Assembly: GCA_028290765.1 (NCBI GenBank)
Contig: JAQGJF010000965.1
Coordinates: 1 to 6,057, forward strand
Source of the DNA: Tardiphaga sp.
GTDB lineage: Bacteria; Pseudomonadota; Alphaproteobacteria; Rhizobiales; Xanthobacteraceae
Length of the DNA stretch: 6,057 bases
Direction: 5' to 3'
Shown here piece by piece: positions 1 through 5,971 of the stretch. The notes under the pieces are model-generated. The model was given only the letters and a program-made list of their open reading frames with translations, did no database searches and was not told where the DNA came from. Each line of letters opens with the position of its first letter. Position 1 is the stretch's first letter. The translations under genes were made by a program, and so were the position numbers.

Positions 1-1698
1 ACCTTCGGCACCTCGGCCGGCACGCAGGATTTCGACTCGGTCGAGCATACCGACGTCGTCTTGATCATCGGCGCCAATCCGGCTGCCGCGCATCCGGTAT
101 TTGCCTCGCGTCTCAAGAAGCGGCTGCGCCAGGGCGCCAAATTGATCGTGGTCGACCCGCGGCGCACCGAAATGGTGGAAGGGCCGCATCTCAAGGCGAG
201 CCATCTGCCTTTGATGCCCGGCACCAACGTCGCCGTGCTCACGGCACTGGCCCATGTGATCGTTACCGAAGGCCTCGTCGATGAAGCCTTCGTGCGCGAG
301 CGCTGCGACTGGAACGAATTCGAGGAATGGGCCTCCTTCGTCGCGCTGGCGAAGAACAGCCCGGAAGCCACCGCGATCATGACCGGCGTCAACCCGAAGG
401 ATCTGCGCGAAGCGGCACGGCTGTTCGCCACCGGCGGCAACGGCGCGATCTATTACGGCCTCGGCGTCACCGAACACAGCCAGGGCTCGACCACCGTCAT
501 CGCCATCGCCAATCTCGCGATGGCGACCGGCAATATCGGCCGGCCGGGCGTCGGCGTGAACCCGCTGCGCGGCCAGAACAACGTGCAGGGCTCCTGCGAC
601 ATGGGCTCGTTCCCGCACGAACTGCCCGGCTATCGCCATATCTCGGGCGACGCGGTGCGCGACCTGTTCGAGGCGATGTGGAACGTCAAGCTCAACCCGG
701 AGCCGGGCCTGCGCATTCCCAACATGTTCGACGCCGCGATCGAAGGCACCTTCATGGGGATCTATGTGCAGGGCGAAGACATCCTGCAGTCCGACCCCAA
801 CACCAAGCATGTGGTGGCGGCGCTGTCCTCGATGGAATGCGTCATCGTGCATGATCTCTTCCTTAACGAGACCGCGAACTACGCCCACGTGTTCCTGCCG
901 GGATCGACCTTCCTCGAGAAGGACGGCACCTTCACCAATGCCGAGCGGCGCATCCAGCGCGTTCGCAAGGTGATGACGCCGCGCAACGGCCTCGCCGACT
1001 GGGAAGTCACCATTCGCCTCGCCAAGGCGATGGGCTATGAGATGCATTATGATCACCCGTCGCAGATCATGGACGAGATCGCGGCACTGACGCCGACCTT
1101 CGCCGGCGTATCCTACGCCAAGCTCGAGGAACTCGGCTCGGTGCAGTGGCCCTGCAACGAGAAGGCGCCGGAGGGCACGCCGGTGATGCATATCGGCGGC
1201 TTCGTCCGCGGCAAGGGCAAGTTCGTCGTCACCGAATACATCCCGACCGACGAGCGCACCGGGCCACGCTACCCGCTGCTGCTGACGACGGGGCGCATCC
1301 TCAGCCAGTACAATGTCGGTGCGCAGACCCGCCGTACCGAAAACGTCGTCTGGCACAGCGAAGACCTGCTCGAAATGCATCCGCACGACGCCGAGCAGCG
1401 CGGCGTCCGCGACGGCGACTGGGTACGGCTCGCCAGTCGCGCCGGCGAAACCACGCTGCGGGCGCTGATCACCGACCGCGTGGCGCCGGGCGTGGTCTAC
1501 ACCACCTTCCACCATCCGGACACCCAGGCCAACGTCATCACCACCGAGTATTCCGACTGGGCCACCAACTGCCCGGAATACAAGGTCACCGCGGTGCAGA
1601 TCTCGCCGTCGAACGGACCGTCGGAGTGGCAGAAGGCCTATGACGAGCAGGCCCGTCATTCGCGCCGCATCGCGCCGGTCGTGGAGGCTGCGGAGTAG
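1..1698 (+). CDS. fdsA: NAD+-dependent formate dehydrogenase, alpha (catalytic) subunit, C-terminal part
   Basis: This is the catalytic subunit of the cytoplasmic Mo/W bis-MGD formate dehydrogenase, which oxidises formate to CO2 and passes electrons through Fe-S clusters to the FdsB NADH module. The frame is open from base 1, so the gene is cut by the window edge; 565 codons remain of a family usually about 950 residues long. The N-terminal Fe-S domains and the CRHSP-type Mo-ligand cysteine should lie upstream. Visible are GANPAAAHPVFASR, the stretch GVTEHSQGSTTV followed by NIGRPGVGVNPLRGQNNVQG (the Arg at 568-570 matches the active-site Arg333 of E. coli FdhF), NETANYAHVFLPGSTFLEKDG, and a C-terminal molybdopterin-dinucleotide-binding domain from about residue 420 of the visible part (TTGRILSQYNVGAQTRRT, then TTFHHPDTQANVITTEYSDW). 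The stop is TAG at 1696-1698. The fdhD and fdsD genes that follow support FdsA over other molybdopterin oxidoreductases. Confidence 0.95.
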   Translation, partial: TFGTSAGTQDFDSVEHTDVVLIIGANPAAAHPVFASRLKKRLRQGAKLIVVDPRRTEMVEGPHLKASHLPLMPGTNVAVLTALAHVIVTEGLVDEAFVRERCDWNEFEEWASFVALAKNSPEATAIMTGVNPKDLREAARLFATGGNGAIYYGLGVTEHSQGSTTVIAIANLAMATGNIGRPGVGVNPLRGQNNVQGSCDMGSFPHELPGYRHISGDAVRDLFEAMWNVKLNPEPGLRIPNMFDAAIEGTFMGIYVQGEDILQSDPNTKHVVAALSSMECVIVHDLFLNETANYAHVFLPGSTFLEKDGTFTNAERRIQRVRKVMTPRNGLADWEVTIRLAKAMGYEMHYDHPSQIMDEIAALTPTFAGVSYAKLEELGSVQWPCNEKAPEGTPVMHIGGFVRGKGKFVVTEYIPTDERTGPRYPLLLTTGRILSQYNVGAQTRRTENVVWHSEDLLEMHPHDAEQRGVRDGDWVRLASRAGETTLRALITDRVAPGVVYTTFHHPDTQANVITTEYSDWATNCPEYKVTAVQISPSNGPSEWQKAYDEQARHSRRIAPVVEAAE

Positions 1699-1700
1699 AC

Positions 1701-2546
1701 GTGCACGATCCGGTTCACATCATCGACCGACAGGTCTGGCGCGACAGCGGCCTCAGCGAGGGCCCGCGTGCCATTCCGGAGGAGACCGCGCTGGCGCTGA
1801 CCTACAATGGCGGCACCTATGCGGTGATGATGGGCACGCCGCAAAATCTTGAGGACTTCGCCATCGGCTTCAGCCTCAGCGAAGGCATCGTGCAATCCCT
1901 CGACGAGATCGAATCGCTTGAAATCGTCGACCTCGATGACGGCATCGAACTGCGGATGTGGCTCACCCAATCGAAAGCCGATCGGGTCAGCGAGCGGCGG
2001 CGGCACATGACCGGACCGACCGGCTGCGGTCTATGCGGCATTGACTCGATCGTCGAAGCCTTGCGCCCGGTGGCGATCGTCGGCAAGGGTCGTCAGTTCA
2101 CCGCGCATCAGGTGATGGCGGCGATGCAGAGCCTGGCTCCATTGCAGAAGATCAACATCGAGACCCGCGCGGTCCATGCCGCGGCGTTCTGGACCCCCGA
2201 ATATGGCATCGTCGCCTTGCGCGAGGATGTCGGCCGCCACAACGCGCTCGACAAACTGGCCGGCGCGCTGGCGCAGCAGAAGACCGCCACCAGCCAGGGC
2301 ATGGTGCTACTCACCAGCCGGGTCTCGGTCGAAATGGTGCAGAAGACCGCTGCGATCGGCGCGCCGTTGATGGTCGCGGTTTCCACGCCGACCGCGCTGG
2401 CGGTGCGGATGGCGGACGCCGCCGGCATCACGCTGGCCGCCATCGCCCGTGCCGACGGGTTCGAGATCTTCACCCATCCCGGCCGGCTTGCCGCCGGAAC
2501 GGCGATGAAACAAACCGTCGATGGAGCCGTCGTTCATGTCGCCTGA
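1701..2546 (+). CDS. fdhD: Formate dehydrogenase accessory sulfurtransferase FdhD
   Basis: FdhD moves sulfur from a cysteine desulfurase to the bis-MGD cofactor of formate dehydrogenase, a step needed for activity. The 281-residue product has the expected length. The family CxxC motif is present as GPTGCGLCGID (Cys109 and Cys112). Other family blocks are HAAAFW, EDVGRHNALDKLAGAL (about residues 178-193), LLTSRVSVEMVQKTAAIGAP and PTALAVRMADAAGITLAAIARADGFEIFTHPGRL-like C-terminal sequence. The start is GTG at 1701, 2 nt after the fdsA stop. A GGAG at 1692-1695, overlapping the end of fdsA, sits 5 nt before it, so translation is probably coupled to fdsA. No ATG close to this point gives the usual N-terminus. 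The gene lies between fdsA and fdsD, a typical fds arrangement, and nothing in it looks broken. Confidence 0.95.
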   Translation: MHDPVHIIDRQVWRDSGLSEGPRAIPEETALALTYNGGTYAVMMGTPQNLEDFAIGFSLSEGIVQSLDEIESLEIVDLDDGIELRMWLTQSKADRVSERRRHMTGPTGCGLCGIDSIVEALRPVAIVGKGRQFTAHQVMAAMQSLAPLQKINIETRAVHAAAFWTPEYGIVALREDVGRHNALDKLAGALAQQKTATSQGMVLLTSRVSVEMVQKTAAIGAPLMVAVSTPTALAVRMADAAGITLAAIARADGFEIFTHPGRLAAGTAMKQTVDGAVVHVA

Positions 2547-2751
2547 CCGCCTGGTCTACATGGCCAACCAGATTGGCAAATTTTTCCAAAGCCAGGGCCA
2601 CGACAAGGCCGTGCCGGGCATCGCCGATCATATCCGGAAATTCTGGGACCCGCGGATGCGCAAGGCCATCTTCGCGCATCTCGATGCCGGCGGCGCCGGC
2701 CTGGACCCGAATGTGCGCGATGCGCTCGAGACGCTGAAGACGGCGGCCTGA
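2536..2751 (+). CDS. fdsD: NAD+-dependent formate dehydrogenase, delta subunit
   Basis: FdsD is the small non-catalytic subunit of soluble NAD+-dependent formate dehydrogenases; it has been linked to assembly or stability of the complex. The family signature is clear near the N-terminus (DRLVYMANQIGKFFQSQ), followed by IADHIRKFWDPRMRKAIFAHL and a final helix, DPNVRDALETL. Two in-frame ATGs exist, at 2521 and 2536. I prefer 2536 (71 residues): it has GGAG at 2523-2526, 9 nt upstream, and puts the product start directly before the conserved helix, whereas no good ribosome site precedes 2521. With this start the gene overlaps fdhD by 11 nt, again pointing to translational coupling. It is the last gene of the fds operon; the palindrome at 2761-2842 follows 9 nt after the stop. 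Confidence 0.9.
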   Translation: MSPDRLVYMANQIGKFFQSQGHDKAVPGIADHIRKFWDPRMRKAIFAHLDAGGAGLDPNVRDALETLKTAA

Positions 2752-2760
2752 GCGCTCTCT

Positions 2761-2842
2761 CGTAGGATGGGTTGAGCGTAGCGATACCCATCGCAACATC
2801 GCATGTGATTGATGGGTATCGCTACGCTCAACCCATCCTACG
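2761..2842. repeat. Long perfect palindrome (32-bp arms, 18-nt loop), interspersed-repeat type
   Basis: The arms at 2761-2792 and 2811-2842 are exact reverse complements over 32 nt, with the loop at 2793-2810. Inside the loop ACAT-cgc-ATGT can form a further short stem. The arm starts CGTAGGATGGG and ends GATACCCATC. I remember sequences of this kind as common intergenic repeats in Bradyrhizobium and relatives, but could not search for copies. It starts 9 nt after the fdsD stop, between converging genes. RNA from either strand would form the same very strong hairpin, so it could end or protect transcripts. No T-run follows either arm, so it is not a classical intrinsic terminator. Confidence 0.9.
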
Positions 2843-2852
2843 CGCTGCTATG

Positions 2853-2980
2853 AGCCCTTCCCTCACCGCACCAGACAGGGCCGCTTGCAGTCAAACTTCC
2901 AGCCCGGAATCAGATACTGCATCGCCAGCGCATCGTGGCGTGCGCCGAGGCAGTGCCCTTGTAGAGCGTGTGGGCTCCTC
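2853..2980 (-). repeat. Degenerate direct repeat of the gudD 3' end (copy 1)
   Basis: This block aligns with 4044-4173 in the same orientation. Over 130 columns I count 119 identities, 9 substitutions and 2 single-base gaps (opposite G4148 and G4169), about 91.5% identity. Similarity starts 10 nt beyond the gudD stop and ends sharply at 2980/4173. The two copies are 1191 bp apart and flank the C45 hydrolase gene. Confidence 0.95.
2863..2980 (-). pseudogene. Remnant of the glucarate dehydratase C-terminus
   Basis: Read on the minus strand, this fragment encodes the last roughly 39 codons of a second gudD. The last 30 codons before the TGA at 2865-2863 stay in frame and contain GARHDALAMQYLIPGWKF and KRPCLVR. 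The intact gene has [18 protein letters not shown] and KRPCLVR. Four residues differ in that part: two Gly to Cys, one Phe to Tyr and one Asp to His. Further upstream, two 1-nt deletions break the frame, and homology stops at 2980 with no start codon, so it cannot make a working product. The mix of frame-breaking deletions and non-conservative changes fits decay without selection. Confidence 0.9.
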
Positions 2981-3004
2981 ATTCACTCGGCGGTTTCGGG
3001 GTTA

Positions 3005-3982
3005 CTAAAGCAGCTCCCCGTAATCGTGGATATATTCACCGATCTCGAACCGGTCGAAGTGCTGGCGCTGGCTTTTCCCTGGCCAAATATAATCAACTCG
3101 GCGTTCTGCGGGTCGATATACCGCCGTATAGGCTGTCGTGAATCCCGCCCGGCGAGAATATAGCGGTGGCTTGAGAAGCCGGGCGGTCAGAGCCGATAGC
3201 GTCATGGAGGGCTCGTTGAGCGCTTGCAACAAAGTCTGCTGCCGTTCGACCGAATAGGTTTCGGCCATTGATGGAGGCCGTGTGTCGATCTCCTGGTGGT
3301 TCGCGCAGGCTCGGACCTGTGATATCGCCGGAGCGCGGTCAGGCCCGAGGAACAGGGTCACGTAGGTACCCGACCGGTCGAGCAAAGTCACGTTCTGCGA
3401 CAGTGCGATTGGAATCCTGCTCAATGCCGCGATAGCCTGGTCCACGCGGGAACAGGTCTCGAGCACATAGCGCAACATCAGAATGACTGAGAACCCGCGC
3501 CCCTGAACCCGACGTCCGCCAAAGGTCAGACTTGCGACGAGTCCATCAGCGTTCATGCCGTCGAGGCAGCCGCCCCATGGCCGCTGCGCCTTGCTGATCA
3601 CGTCGCGCCCCGACCACGAGCTTAACTCGAAGCGGTCGGATACGATATTGAGCGGGAAATCATAGTTGCGAACCAACGCCGGCCCGTCATCGCCGAGCCA
3701 GACTGCCTGGGTGCAACCGAAATAGGTCGGCGGAGGACGGTAATGGCTCAGCATCCGGTGAGCCATATCGTCCTCGCCGACCAAAGCGCAGACCCGGTCG
3801 TAATGGGGCATCAATTCCGGCATGTGCTGGCGTAGCGCGGTGCGGCATTCGGCGGCGGTGGGCGGGTCTTCGAGAGCCTCTCCCAGATACCAACGCTCAG
3901 CCTCGTCCCGGCCGACAACAAAACGAGCCAGCCAGTCCGTGTCCGGGCGATCCTCGCGGGCGAAGACGAAACGTTTCAGCAT
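3005..3982 (-). CDS. C45-family Ntn-hydrolase / acyltransferase homologue
   Basis: The 325-residue product resembles the acyl-CoA:6-aminopenicillanate acyltransferase / C45 peptidase group (N-terminal nucleophile fold). In that group a Gly-Cys bond cleaves itself and the freed Cys becomes the nucleophile. Here the site is YFGCTQAVWL, with Cys90 as the expected nucleophile after Gly89. It is followed by the conserved LVRNYDFP (105-110), the block GGCLDGMNADGLVASLTFGG (137-156), VILMLRYVLETC and ACANHQ (226-230), the counterpart of the family NH motif. I see no signal peptide or membrane segment, so it is probably cytoplasmic. The substrate cannot be named; amide hydrolysis or acyl transfer is the likely chemistry. 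The gene starts 71 nt after gudD on the same strand, looks less GC-rich than its neighbours, and lies between two copies of the gudD 3' end, all consistent with later acquisition. Choloylglycine hydrolase is less likely because its N-terminal Cys lacks this propeptide. Confidence 0.8.
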   Translation of the reverse strand: MLKRFVFAREDRPDTDWLARFVVGRDEAERWYLGEALEDPPTAAECRTALRQHMPELMPHYDRVCALVGEDDMAHRMLSHYRPPPTYFGCTQAVWLGDDGPALVRNYDFPLNIVSDRFELSSWSGRDVISKAQRPWGGCLDGMNADGLVASLTFGGRRVQGRGFSVILMLRYVLETCSRVDQAIAALSRIPIALSQNVTLLDRSGTYVTLFLGPDRAPAISQVRACANHQEIDTRPPSMAETYSVERQQTLLQALNEPSMTLSALTARLLKPPLYSRRAGFTTAYTAVYRPAERRVDYIWPGKSQRQHFDRFEIGEYIHDYGELL

Positions 3983-4024
3983 TCCGCCATTATATGCTGT
4001 GAACGCCCTTCATTGAAGTGAACG
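3983..4024 (-). promoter_or_regulatory. Probable promoter of the C45 gene: TATAAT box plus two CGTTCAC direct repeats
   Basis: On the minus strand a perfect TATAAT occupies 3994-3989, with 6 nt before the ATG at 3982. Transcription starting 7 nt after the box would begin at the A of the ATG, giving a leaderless mRNA. Upstream are two identical 7-mers CGTTCAC at 4024-4018 and 4005-3999, 19 bp apart start to start. TTCAAT at 4017-4012, 17 bp before the -10 box, is only a weak -35 match. The repeats would lie at about -42 to -36 and -23 to -17, where an activator or repressor could bind. A weak GGCGGA touches the ATG, so a ribosome site cannot be wholly excluded. Confidence 0.5.
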
Positions 4025-4043
4025 ACGGCAATGTCGCGTTGAA

Positions 4044-4173
4044 AGCCCTTCCCTCAGCGCACCAGACACGGCCGCTTGCCGTCAAACTTCCAGCCCGGAA
4101 TCAGAAACTGCATCGCCAGCGCATCGTCGCGCGCGCCGAGGCCGTGCGCCTTGTAGAGCGCGTGAGCTGCCTC
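4044..4173 (-). repeat. Direct repeat of the gudD 3' end (copy 2, within the intact gene)
   Basis: This is the intact partner of the degenerate block at 2853-2980. It covers the last 40 codons of gudD (4054-4173) plus 10 nt after the stop. Recombination between the two copies would remove a circle of about 1.19 kb carrying only the C45 gene and leave one full gudD. Confidence 0.95.
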
Positions 4174-5409
4174 GAGCGCCTTGCGGTCGATCTCGATGCC
4201 GAGGCCGGGCCTGTCAGGCAAATTGATCTTGCCGCCGACGATCTTGAAGGGATCCCGGGTGAGGTGCTGACCGTCCTGCCAGATCCAGTGGGTATCGATC
4301 GCCGTCACCCTGCCCGGCGCCGCCGCCGCGACATGGGTGAACATGGCGAGCGAAATGTCGAAATGGTTGTTCGAATGAGATCCCCAGGTGAGCCCGTTGT
4401 CGCGGCAGGTCTGCGCCACGCGCACCGACCCCTGCATGGTCCAGAAGTGCGGATCGGCGAGCGGGATATCCACCGCGCCGAGACGCAACGCGTGCGACAG
4501 CTGTCGCCAATCGGTGGCGATCATGTTGGTGGCGGTCGGCAGACCCGTCGCGCGGCGGAATTCGGCCATGATCTCGCGGCCTGAAAAGCCGTCTTCGGCG
4601 CCGCAAGGATCCTCCGCATAGGCGAGAACGCCCTGCATATCCTTGCAGAGGCGTACCGCCTCTTCGAGCGACCACGCTCCGTTGGGATCGAGCGTCACCC
4701 GCGCTTCCGGAAAGCGATCCGCCAGCGCCGTCACCGCTTCGATCTCATCCTCGCCACGCAGCACGCCGCCCTTGAGCTTGAAATCGGCAAATCCGTAGAG
4801 GTCCTGGGTCGCCTCGGCGAGACGGACAACAGCCTTCGGCGTCATCGCCTCCTCGTGGCGCAGCCGAAACCATTCGGGTCCGGTGGCCGGTGCCTCCGCA
4901 TAGGGCAGATCGGTCTTGCGGCGGTCGCCGATGTAGAACAGATAGCCGAGCGTCTCGACGGCTTTGCGTTGAAGCCCCTCACCGAGCAGGGCCGCGACAG
5001 GAAGCTTGAGATGCTGGCCGAGCAGATCGAGAATCGCGGATTCCAGCGCCGTTACGGCGTGGATCGTGACCCGCAGGTCGAACGTCTGCGCGCCTCGCCC
5101 ACCGGCGTCCCGATCGGCAAACTGCGCCCGCACCGCGGCCAGGATGTTGTTGCAGGCCCCGATCGTCTGCCCGACGACGAGATCGCGGGAATCCTCGAGC
5201 GTCTGCCGGATCTTCTCGCCGCCGGGGACCTCACCGACGCCGATATGTCCCGAATTGTCGGTCAGGATGACGATATTGCGGGTGAAAAACGGCGCGTGCG
5301 CCCCGCTCAGATTGAGCAGCATGCTGTCGCGGCCGGCGACCGGAATCACCTGCAGTTCGGTGACGATCGGCGCCCCGGAAAACCCGGAGCGGACGGAATC
5401 CTGAATCAT
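4054..5409 (-). CDS. gudD: Glucarate dehydratase
   Basis: GudD is an enolase-superfamily enzyme that dehydrates D-glucarate (and L-idarate) to 5-dehydro-4-deoxy-D-glucarate in cytoplasmic hexarate breakdown. The 451-residue product aligns from end to end with E. coli GudD (446 residues), with an N-terminus about 6 residues longer. Key residues are all present: the KxK pair Lys211/Lys213 in FKLKGG, metal ligands Asp241 (TLDPNGAW), Glu266 (AYAEDPCG) and Asn295 ([10 protein letters not shown]), and the Asp319 and His345 ([10 protein letters not shown]) base system, each shifted by 6 from E. coli numbering. The N-terminal capping domain is recognisable by [18 protein letters not shown] and [10 protein letters not shown]. 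These intact residues argue against the inactive-like GudX paralogue. The start ATG at 5409-5407 has AGGGAGG at 5420-5414, an excellent ribosome site. No uptake gene or further hexarate pathway gene is visible; the C45 gene lies 71 nt downstream. Confidence 0.96.
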   Translation of the reverse strand: MIQDSVRSGFSGAPIVTELQVIPVAGRDSMLLNLSGAHAPFFTRNIVILTDNSGHIGVGEVPGGEKIRQTLEDSRDLVVGQTIGACNNILAAVRAQFADRDAGGRGAQTFDLRVTIHAVTALESAILDLLGQHLKLPVAALLGEGLQRKAVETLGYLFYIGDRRKTDLPYAEAPATGPEWFRLRHEEAMTPKAVVRLAEATQDLYGFADFKLKGGVLRGEDEIEAVTALADRFPEARVTLDPNGAWSLEEAVRLCKDMQGVLAYAEDPCGAEDGFSGREIMAEFRRATGLPTATNMIATDWRQLSHALRLGAVDIPLADPHFWTMQGSVRVAQTCRDNGLTWGSHSNNHFDISLAMFTHVAAAAPGRVTAIDTHWIWQDGQHLTRDPFKIVGGKINLPDRPGLGIEIDRKALEAAHALYKAHGLGARDDALAMQFLIPGWKFDGKRPCLVR

Positions 5410-5621
5410 AAAGCCTCCCTGGCGCCGGTCACGTTTGACCCGGCCGCCTTACTGGACCGGTTTTCAGGCCTGTGTAAACCCCGGCGAGGCACCGGTACAA
5501 TCCGCCCGTCGACCATTCCGTATTGCAGCAGCGAAATCGCTTCAGGCCCCTTCCAGACCGTCAATTTTAGCGGGTACGATGTTCCGTACCGAGCCTTGGC
5601 GATAGCGGCAGAGGAAGCTTC
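5410..5621. promoter_or_regulatory. Divergent intergenic region between gudD and the HiPIP gene
   Basis: These 212 nt must carry the promoters of both diverging genes. Clear elements are the gudD ribosome site (AGGGAGG, minus strand, 5420-5414) and the HiPIP ribosome site (GAGGAAG, 5611-5617). An 18-bp dyad, GGTACG-N6-CGTACC, lies at 5573-5590, just before the HiPIP ribosome site, and could be an operator. I found no convincing paired -35/-10 boxes for either direction and no long reading frame that looks real. Confidence 0.45.
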
Positions 5622-5885
5622 ATGGTCGAAAAACGGCTGGACAGGTCGCGACGAAAACTCGTGCGCGCGATTGCCAACGGGGTCTCCGCAGGGCTTTTGT
5701 TGCGGATTACGCCGAGCGAAGCGTCGGAGAAAATGACGCGACAGCAAGCTGAATATCAGGACACGCCAAGGGACATTTACAGCTGCGCAACGTGCACGTT
5801 GTTCGAGCCACCGAAATATTGCAAGGTGGTTGAAGGTGAGGTCAGCCGAGACGGCTGGTGTAAAGCCTTCGCGCTCGCGGACTAA
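5622..5885 (+). CDS. Small high-potential iron-sulfur protein (HiPIP, Iro-like) with Tat signal
   Basis: HiPIPs are small periplasmic [4Fe-4S] proteins that carry single electrons, classically between the bc1 complex and a reaction centre or terminal oxidase. This 87-residue product has four cysteines, Cys55, Cys58, Cys67 and Cys80, spaced C-x2-C-x8-C-x12-C. That matches the short HiPIP type (as in the Iro protein of acidithiobacilli) rather than the longer Chromatium type. Family features are YSCATCTLFEPPKYCKVVEG and GWCKAF near the end. The N-terminus has a twin-arginine motif, SRRKLVR (9-15), then a hydrophobic stretch AIANGVSAGLLL and a possible cleavage site after SEA at 32-34. HiPIPs are exported folded through Tat, so this fits. 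The ATG at 5622 follows GAGGAAG at 5611-5617. The mature part would be only about 53 residues. The gene diverges from gudD, and no redox partner gene is visible nearby. Confidence 0.9.
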   Translation: MVEKRLDRSRRKLVRAIANGVSAGLLLRITPSEASEKMTRQQAEYQDTPRDIYSCATCTLFEPPKYCKVVEGEVSRDGWCKAFALAD

Positions 5886-5890
5886 ACCGG

Positions 5891-5938
5891 GAAGAGTCTC
5901 TTAAACTTGCAAGAGCCTCTTAAACTTGGAAGAGCCTT
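5891..5938. repeat. 19-bp tandem repeat, about 2.5 copies
   Basis: Unit 1 is GAAGAGTCTCTTAAACTTG (5891-5909). Unit 2 (5910-5928) differs at two bases, and a partial unit 3 (GAAGAGCCTT) spans 5929-5938. Each full unit contains a small palindrome, AAGAG-T-CTCTT at 5892-5902 and AAGAG-C-CTCTT at 5911-5921, and their junction makes CTTGCAAG (5906-5913). The array begins 5 nt after the HiPIP stop. It is A/T-richer than the surroundings. It may be an operator cluster for the next gene or a weak transcript-end structure; no T-run supports an intrinsic terminator. Confidence 0.85.
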
Positions 5939-5971
5939 GGGCTGAGTCCGGCAACCCTCACTGGACCACCC

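Noticed and set aside
327..854. A 175-codon plus-strand frame within fdsA
   Set aside because: It is an out-of-frame reading of a conserved fdsA segment with an Arg-rich, low-complexity translation.
2761..2842. The palindrome as a standard intrinsic terminator
   Set aside because: The stem is far longer than usual and neither arm is followed by a T-run, so I list it as a repeat with possible transcript-end effects.
2853..2980. The gudD-like block as a phage or tRNA-type attachment site
   Set aside because: There is no integrase, tRNA gene or phage gene in the window, and 130 nt is long for an att core. It is reported only as a direct repeat.
2772..3163. Short plus-strand reading frames across the palindrome and gudD remnant
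   Set aside because: Their translations come from the repeat arm and the antisense of the remnant and C45 gene, and they have no ribosome site or recognisable domain.
4018..4584. A 188-codon plus-strand open frame opposite the 3' half of gudD
   Set aside because: It is antisense to gudD, has no ribosome site and shows no family motif; it mirrors gudD codon bias.
4855..5736. A 293-codon plus-strand open frame opposite gudD
   Set aside because: It lies mainly antisense to an unmistakable gudD and its translation is rich in Arg, Gly and Asp without a recognisable domain. Long antisense frames are expected in GC-rich coding DNA.
5891..5938. The 19-bp repeats as a small CRISPR array
   Set aside because: The units are directly adjacent with no unique spacers and no cas gene is present.
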